From Rhodobacterales bacterium HKCCE3408 (GTDB taxonomy: Bacteria; Pseudomonadota; Alphaproteobacteria; Rhodobacterales; Rhodobacteraceae), in the NCBI GenBank assembly GCA_015689705.1, contig WVSN01000014.1, forward strand, positions 1-64,000: a stretch of DNA of 64,000 nucleotides, read 5' to 3'. This document shows, in pieces, positions 59,228-64,000 of this stretch. The translations under genes were made by a program, and so were the position numbers. The notes below the pieces were generated by a model. It had not been told where the DNA came from. It did not search any database and worked only from the letters and a program-made list of their open reading frames with translations. Numbering within the stretch: position 1 is the first letter of the stretch; each line of letters starts with the position of its first letter.

Positions 59228-59241
59228 CAAAATTTATTTTG
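59228..59241. promoter_or_regulatory. perfect palindrome upstream of xylF
   Basis: CAAAAT-TT-ATTTTG (59228-59241) is a perfect 14-bp palindrome in a short AT-rich stretch about 80 bp before the xylF start. It could be an operator for the ROK protein or another regulator at the xylF promoter. Confidence 0.45.
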
Positions 59242-59319
59242 ACGCCTGAATGAAAATGGCGCAGGCTTTGCGCCAGCCAGACAGCCACAAGTTTGGCCGA
59301 TCCGTTTTGGGAGGAATCA

Positions 59320-60351
59320 ATGCGTAAGACTTATCTGGCCGCCGCCCTGGCGTCGGTCGCCTTCGCGTCGTCGGCATTTGCCGACGCCCACAGCCCGACC
59401 GTGTGCGTGAGCTGGTCGAACTTCCAGGAAGAGCGCTGGCAGACGGACGAGGCGGCGATCGTCGGCGCGCTCGACGCCGCGGGCGCGAGCTACATTTCGG
59501 CCGACGCGCAGTCGTCTGCCGCCACGCAGCTGTCCGACATCGAATCCATGATCGGCCAGGGCTGCTCGGCTCTCATCATCCTCGCGCAGGACACCCAGGC
59601 GATCATCCCGGCCGTGCAGGCCGCCGCCGACGAGGGCATTCCGGTCATCGCCTATGACCGTCTGATCGAGGACAGCCGCGCCTTCTACCTGACCTTCGAC
59701 AACGTCGAAGTCGGCCGCATGCAGGCCCGCGCCGTGCTCGAGGCCGCGCCGGAAGGCAACTACGTGATGATCAAGGGCTCGCCCACCGACCCGAACGCGG
59801 ACTTCCTCCGCGGCGGCCAGCAGGAAGTCCTGCAGGAAGCGATCGATTCGGGCGCCATCACCATCGTCGGCGAGGCCTATACCGACGGCTGGCTTCCGGC
59901 CAACGCGCAGCGGAACATGGAGCAGATCCTGACGGCGAACGACAACAACGTCGATGCGGTCGTGGCCTCCAACGACGGTACCGCTGGCGGTGTCGTCGCG
60001 GCGCTGACGGCGCAGGGCATGGAAGGCATCCCGGTCTCGGGCCAGGACGGTGACCACGCTGCGCTCAACCGCGTCGCGCTCGGCACCCAGACCGTGTCGG
60101 TCTGGAAGGATGCGCGCGACCTCGGCCGCCGCGCCGGTGAGATCGCCGTTGCGCTCGCCTCGGGCACCGCGATGTCCGACATCGAAGGCGCGCAGGAATG
60201 GACCTCGCCGGGCGGGACCACGATGTGGGCCGAGTTCCTGGCGCCGGTTCCGATCACCGCCGACAACCTCTCGGTCGTCGTCGATGCGGGCTGGATCGAC
60301 CAGGAAACCCTGTGCCAGGGCGTCGAGAACGGCCCCGCACCCTGCAACTGA
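59320..60351 (+). CDS. xylF: D-xylose ABC transporter substrate-binding protein
   Basis: 343 residues from ATG 59320 with GGGAGGAA; the TTG at 59293 is not needed. Signal peptide MRKTYLAAALASVAFASSAF ends at ADA. Type I periplasmic sugar-binding fold: VSWSNFQEERWQTDEAAIVG, QGCSALIILAQDTQAIIPAV, EGIPVIAYDRLIEDSRAFYL, MIKGSPTDPNADFLRGGQQE and VVASNDGTAGGVVAALTAQG are as in XylF. Highest expressed gene of the operon is likely, since a hairpin follows its stop. Confidence 0.95.
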   Translation: MRKTYLAAALASVAFASSAFADAHSPTVCVSWSNFQEERWQTDEAAIVGALDAAGASYISADAQSSAATQLSDIESMIGQGCSALIILAQDTQAIIPAVQAAADEGIPVIAYDRLIEDSRAFYLTFDNVEVGRMQARAVLEAAPEGNYVMIKGSPTDPNADFLRGGQQEVLQEAIDSGAITIVGEAYTDGWLPANAQRNMEQILTANDNNVDAVVASNDGTAGGVVAALTAQGMEGIPVSGQDGDHAALNRVALGTQTVSVWKDARDLGRRAGEIAVALASGTAMSDIEGAQEWTSPGGTTMWAEFLAPVPITADNLSVVVDAGWIDQETLCQGVENGPAPCN

Positions 60352-60360
60352 TCTGACCGA

Positions 60361-60387
60361 CGGGGCGCCCGGATACCGGGCGCCCCG
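60361..60387 (+). terminator. perfect 12-bp hairpin after xylF
   Basis: CGGGGCGCCCGG (60361-60372) pairs perfectly with CCGGGCGCCCCG (60376-60387) around an ATA loop, 9 nt after the xylF stop and not followed by a T tract. A second stem, CCGCGGA/TCCGCGG, lies at 60391-60413. Such stems after the binding-protein gene usually stabilise its mRNA and reduce readthrough to the permease. Confidence 0.6.
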
Positions 60388-60449
60388 CTGCCGCGGAGAG
60401 GAGAGATCCGCGGCCCGAAACGACCACGCCATTCGGGGGAGCATCGGGA

Positions 60450-61760
60450 ATGGCCGACACCACGCAACGTTCCGGGATCAAGCCGCGGCGGCGCAGCCTG
60501 ATCGAGAGCCTCGAGATCGACCTCAGGCTTCTTGGCATGATCGGCGCCTTCGCCGTCATCTGCCTGATCTTCCAGATCATGACGGGCGGCCTGCTCGAAG
60601 GCCGGTTCCTGACACCCCGCAACATCTTCACTCTGACGATCCAGACCGTGTCGGTCGCGATCATGGCCACGGGCATGGTCTTCGTCATCGTGACCCGCCA
60701 CATCGACCTCAGCGTCGGCTCGGTCCTGGCCACCTGCTCGGCGCTCATGGCGATGACGCAGACGGTCTACCTGCCCGATTTCTTCGGCGTCTCGCTCGGC
60801 AGCCCGGTCATCGCGCCGCTGGCGATCATCGTCGGCCTCGTCGCCGGAGCGCTCATCGGCGCGTTCCACGGCTGGCTTGTCGGGTATCTGACAATTCCGG
60901 CCTTCATCGTGTCGCTCGGCGGTCTTCTGGTCTGGCGCAACGTCGCGTGGTTCCTGACCCGCGGCCAGACGATCGGCCCGCTCGACGACACCTTTGCAAG
61001 CTTCGGCGGCACCGCCGGCACGCTCGGCGAGACCTGGTCCTGGATCCTCGGCATCGTTGCCACGCTCGCCGCCCTCTGGGGCCTGTGGTCGGCGCGGCGC
61101 ACGAAGATCAGCCACGACTTCCCGGTCAAGCCCGTCTGGGCCGAGATCGTCGTCGGCCTCATCATCGCGGTCGGCATCCTTGGCTTCGTCGCGATCCTGA
61201 ACAGCTACACCCTGCCGCCCGGCGTCGTGCAGCGCGAGTTCGAAAGCCTCGGCTGCGCCGACGTGGAGACCTGCGTCGTGGGCTACGGCCTGCCGATCTC
61301 GGTCCTGGTGCTCATCGCCGTGGGCGTGGGGATGACCGTGGTGGCCACGCGCACCCGCTTCGGCCGCTACATCTTCGCTGCCGGCGGCAACCCGGAAGCC
61401 GCGAACCTTTCGGGCATCGACACGCGTTTCCTGACCGTGAAGATCTTCGCGCTGATCGGCTTCCTGTGCGCCCTGTCCGCCGTCGTCGCCTCGGCCCGGC
61501 AGACGTTCCATTCCAACGACATCGGAACGCTCGACGAGCTGCGGGTGATCGCCGCGGCCGTGATCGGCGGCACCGCGCTATCGGGCGGGATCGGCACGAT
61601 CTACGGCGCGATCCTCGGCGCGCTCATCATGCAGTCCCTGCAATCGGGGATGGTCATGATGAACGTCGACGCACCGCTTCAGAACATCGTCGTGGGCCTG
61701 GTGCTCGTCGCCGCGGTCTGGGTCGACATCGTCTATCGTAAACGCCTGGGGGTCCGCTGA
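60450..61760 (+). CDS. xylH: D-xylose ABC transporter permease
   Basis: 436 residues, about ten hydrophobic segments. Branched-chain/sugar permease family: [20 protein letters not shown] near residue 70, [40 protein letters not shown], and [20 protein letters not shown] with [20 protein letters not shown]. XylH of E. coli is about 390; here a larger loop is present near residues 190-290. Overlaps the next start by one base. Inner membrane. Confidence 0.94.
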   Translation: MADTTQRSGIKPRRRSLIESLEIDLRLLGMIGAFAVICLIFQIMTGGLLEGRFLTPRNIFTLTIQTVSVAIMATGMVFVIVTRHIDLSVGSVLATCSALMAMTQTVYLPDFFGVSLGSPVIAPLAIIVGLVAGALIGAFHGWLVGYLTIPAFIVSLGGLLVWRNVAWFLTRGQTIGPLDDTFASFGGTAGTLGETWSWILGIVATLAALWGLWSARRTKISHDFPVKPVWAEIVVGLIIAVGILGFVAILNSYTLPPGVVQREFESLGCADVETCVVGYGLPISVLVLIAVGVGMTVVATRTRFGRYIFAAGGNPEAANLSGIDTRFLTVKIFALIGFLCALSAVVASARQTFHSNDIGTLDELRVIAAAVIGGTALSGGIGTIYGAILGALIMQSLQSGMVMMNVDAPLQNIVVGLVLVAAVWVDIVYRKRLGVR

Positions 61761-62521
61761 TGGTACATTCAACCGAAACCCCGCTCGTCGAGATGCGGAA
61801 CATCTCGATCAGCTTCGGCGGCGTGCAGGCGGTCGATGACGTGTCGATCGACCTGTATCCCGGGGAAGTCGTGGGCCTTCTGGGACATAACGGCGCCGGC
61901 AAGTCGACGCTGATCAAGATCCTCTCGGGCGCCTACCGGATGGACTCGGGCGAGATCCGGATCAACGGCGAGGTCGCCGATATCAGCTCGCCCATGGCGG
62001 CGCGTCGGTACAACATCGAGACGATCTACCAGACGCTCGCGCTGGCCGACAATCTGAACGCGCCGGCGAACCTGTTCCTTGGCCGGGAGATCGTGACACC
62101 GCTCGGATTCATGAACGACGGGAAGATGGAGGCGGAGACGCGCAAGATCATGGCGCGGCTCAACCCCAACTTCAAAAAGATCAACGAGCCGGTAAGCGCA
62201 TTGTCGGGCGGCCAGCGGCAGTCCGTCGCCATCGCCCGGGCGGTCTACTTCAACGCCAAGATCCTGATCATGGACGAGCCCACTGCGGCGCTCGGTGTCC
62301 ACGAGACCAAGATGGTGGCCGACCTGATCCAGGAGCTGAAGAAGCAGGGGCTCGGCATCTTCCTCATCTCTCACGACACGCGCGAGATGATGGAGCTGTG
62401 TGACCGGGTGTCGGTGATGAAGAACGGCCAGCTCGTCGGAACCGAGCGGGTCGAGGACGTGACCGAGGACGACATCCTGTCGATGATCATCCTGGGCAAG
62501 AACCCGGTGCGCGCGGCCTGA
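61760..62521 (+). CDS. xylG: D-xylose ABC transporter ATP-binding protein, single domain
   Basis: 253 residues, half the size of E. coli XylG, which has two fused ATPase domains. Walker [21 protein letters not shown] (about residue 35), signature [20 protein letters not shown], Walker [17 protein letters not shown], switch [14 protein letters not shown]. It must act as a homodimer. Many alphaproteobacterial sugar transporters have this short form. Drives xylose uptake. Confidence 0.93.
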   Translation: MVHSTETPLVEMRNISISFGGVQAVDDVSIDLYPGEVVGLLGHNGAGKSTLIKILSGAYRMDSGEIRINGEVADISSPMAARRYNIETIYQTLALADNLNAPANLFLGREIVTPLGFMNDGKMEAETRKIMARLNPNFKKINEPVSALSGGQRQSVAIARAVYFNAKILIMDEPTAALGVHETKMVADLIQELKKQGLGIFLISHDTREMMELCDRVSVMKNGQLVGTERVEDVTEDDILSMIILGKNPVRAA

Positions 62522-62527
62522 GCCGCG

Positions 62528-62580
62528 GCGGGGGCCCTGCCCCCGCACCCCCGGGATATTTGGAAAGCAACGAAGAGAGG
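62528..62580 (+). repeat. hairpin-plus-GAGTATTT repeat, copy 4
   Basis: GCGGGGGC-CCT-GCCCCCGC (62528-62546) is followed by ACCCCCGGGATATTTGG and AAAGCAACGAAGAGAGG. Unlike the others it lies inside an operon; its purine-rich end supplies the xylB ribosome site AGAGGAAC. Confidence 0.65.
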
Positions 62581-62589
62581 AACGGGGCG

Positions 62590-64000
62590 GTGTATATCGG
62601 GCTCGATCTCGGCACGTCGGGTGTGAAGGCGCTCCTGATCGACGCCGACCAGACACCGGTAGCGGATGCGACCGTCGGCCTCGAGGTGCAGCGTCCGCAT
62701 CCGGGCTGGTCGGAACAGCGGCCGGCCGACTGGGTGGCGGCGGCGAGCGCGGCGATGGACAGGCTGGCGACGGCGGCCGATCTCGGGGCGGTGCGCGGGA
62801 TCGGGCTGTCGGGCCAGATGCACGGCGCGGTCGCGATCGACGCGGGCGGCGACGTGCTGCGACCGGCGATCCTGTGGAATGACACACGAGCGGCCGTCGA
62901 AGCGGCGCGGATGGACGCCGATCCGCGGTTCCGCGCGGTGACGGGCAACATCGTCTTCCCGGGCTTCACGGCGCCGAAACTCGCCTGGATGGCGACGCAC
63001 GAGCCGGAGTTGTTCGCCAGGGTCGACAAGGTGCTCCTGCCGAAGGACTACCTGCGCTACTGGCTGACAGGCGACGCGGTGAGCGAGATGTCGGACGCGG
63101 CCGGCACGGCCTGGCTCGACACCGGCAGGCGCGACTGGTCGGGCGATCTTCTCGCCGCGACGGGCATGACGCGGGCGCAGATGCCGCGGCTGGTCGAAGG
63201 CAGCGCGATCTCGGGCGTCCTGCGCGAGGATCTTGCCGCGCGATGGGGCCTCGGGGCGGACGTGGTGGTGGCCGGTGGCGGCGGCGACAATGCCGCGACG
63301 GGGATCGGCGTCGGCGCCGTGGCGCCGGGGCGCGGCTTCGTCTCGCTCGGCACCTCCGGTGTGCTCTTCGTCGCGACCGATGGTTTCGCGCCCGATCCGG
63401 CGACCGCGGTCCATACGTTCTGCCACGCCGTGCCGGGCACCTGGCACCAGATGGGCGTGATCCTCGCGGCGACCGATGCGCTGAACTGGGCCGCGCGGCT
63501 CCTAGGCGCGGAGCCTGCGGGGCTGACGGCGGCGCTCGGCGGGATGGCGGCGCCGAACGGGCCGACATTCCTGCCCTATCTCGGCGGCGAGCGGACACCG
63601 CACAATGACGCGGCGATCCGCGGCGTGCTGACCGGGATAGACCACGGCACCGATGCCGCGGCGCTGACCCGCGCGGTGCTCGACGGGGTCGCCTTCGCCT
63701 TCCGCGACAGCCTCGACGCGCTGTCGGCGACCGGTACGCAGATCACCGAGCTGCTGGCCGTCGGCGGCGGCGCGCGCTCGGAACTCTGGCTGAAAATCAT
63801 CGCCACCGCGCTCGACACCGAGATCGCGGTCCCGGCCGCGGGCGATTTCGGCGCCGCGCTCGGCGCTGCTCGGCTCGGGCTGATGGCGGCCGAGGGCGCC
63901 GGACCCGAGATCGCCACGCCGCCGCCTGTCGCCACCCGCATCGAACCCGACCGCGCGCTCGTCCCGGCCTATGCCGAGGCGCAGGAGCGCTACCGTGCCA
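62590..64000 (+). CDS. xylB: xylulokinase (runs off right edge)
   Basis: 470 residues present from GTG 62590, ending at the window edge close to the family's normal end (about 480). FGGY kinase: YIGLDLGTSGVKALLIDADQ, PHPGWSEQRPADW, GLSGQMHGAVAID, LWNDTRAAVEAARMD, and the ATP site LLAVGGGARSELWLKIIATA. It phosphorylates D-xylulose in the pathway from xylose. No xylose isomerase gene is in view; it may lie to the right. Co-directional with xylFHG, separated from xylG by a repeat. Confidence 0.93.
   Translation, partial: MYIGLDLGTSGVKALLIDADQTPVADATVGLEVQRPHPGWSEQRPADWVAAASAAMDRLATAADLGAVRGIGLSGQMHGAVAIDAGGDVLRPAILWNDTRAAVEAARMDADPRFRAVTGNIVFPGFTAPKLAWMATHEPELFARVDKVLLPKDYLRYWLTGDAVSEMSDAAGTAWLDTGRRDWSGDLLAATGMTRAQMPRLVEGSAISGVLREDLAARWGLGADVVVAGGGGDNAATGIGVGAVAPGRGFVSLGTSGVLFVATDGFAPDPATAVHTFCHAVPGTWHQMGVILAATDALNWAARLLGAEPAGLTAALGGMAAPNGPTFLPYLGGERTPHNDAAIRGVLTGIDHGTDAAALTRAVLDGVAFAFRDSLDALSATGTQITELLAVGGGARSELWLKIIATALDTEIAVPAAGDFGAALGAARLGLMAAEGAGPEIATPPPVATRIEPDRALVPAYAEAQERYRA

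Overview
The window is a GC-rich chromosomal segment that looks like a Rhodobacteraceae (alphaproteobacterial) genome. The basis is the scattered hisB-hisH-hisA-hisF-hisE cluster, the single-domain XylG of a xylose transporter, many periplasmic redox proteins, dense operons with ATGA/GTGA overlaps, and a hairpin-plus-tail repeat seen four times. No species can be named from the sequence alone.

Region 1 (1-11034): the distal end of a contractile phage-tail-like locus, most like an extracellular contractile injection system (eCIS). It holds the end of a baseplate J-like gene, a tail protein I-like gene, two cysteine-rich unknown proteins that resemble each other at the N-terminus, a 1308-residue amphipathic protein with a unique C-terminal domain, and an acidic 257-residue partner overlapping it by 4 nt. 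A LuxR-type regulator with a degenerate receiver follows; its leader carries three 11-bp direct repeats and nested palindromes. This is the most novel part of the window.

Region 2 (11148-19351): histidine biosynthesis genes hisB, H, A, F and E, interrupted by small secreted proteins and a glutaminase, with a structured 554-bp spacer before hisF. Then come a CoA-binding protein, a YHS protein, a zinc-ribbon protein, an rRNA methyltransferase of the RlmB type and tRNA-Tyr.

Region 3 (19486-32448): a surface-sugar island beginning just after tRNA-Tyr, in part clearly lower in GC. RfbF and RfbG make CDP-4-keto-6-deoxyglucose. An epimerase, a C-methyltransferase, a PLP aminotransferase, an N-formyltransferase and further methyltransferases suggest a CDP-linked, C-branched, N-formylated amino sugar. 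Glycosyltransferases flank the pathway, and a rhodanese gene lies within the right-hand, host-like part.

Region 4 (32877-48399): clpX and clpP, the zur/znuABC zinc uptake regulon with a Zur-box-like palindrome, a fatty-acid degradation block (TesB thioesterase, bifunctional hydratase/dehydrogenase, a tandem pair of acyl-CoA dehydrogenases, an APH-type kinase next to a third acyl-CoA dehydrogenase, nitronate monooxygenase), and phosphoglucomutase.

Region 5 (48392-57846): a Rossmann reductase, a two-subunit molybdenum hydroxylase with its own cytochrome c and a small membrane protein, an NhaA antiporter fused to a degenerate thioredoxin domain, a MauG-like dihaem peroxidase, and a CRTAC1/FG-GAP repeat protein.

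Region 6 (57843-64000): a ROK repressor divergent from xylF-xylH-xylG-xylB, a xylose uptake and phosphorylation operon. Candidate operators lie in the divergent region and a perfect 12-bp hairpin follows xylF. xylB runs off the right edge.
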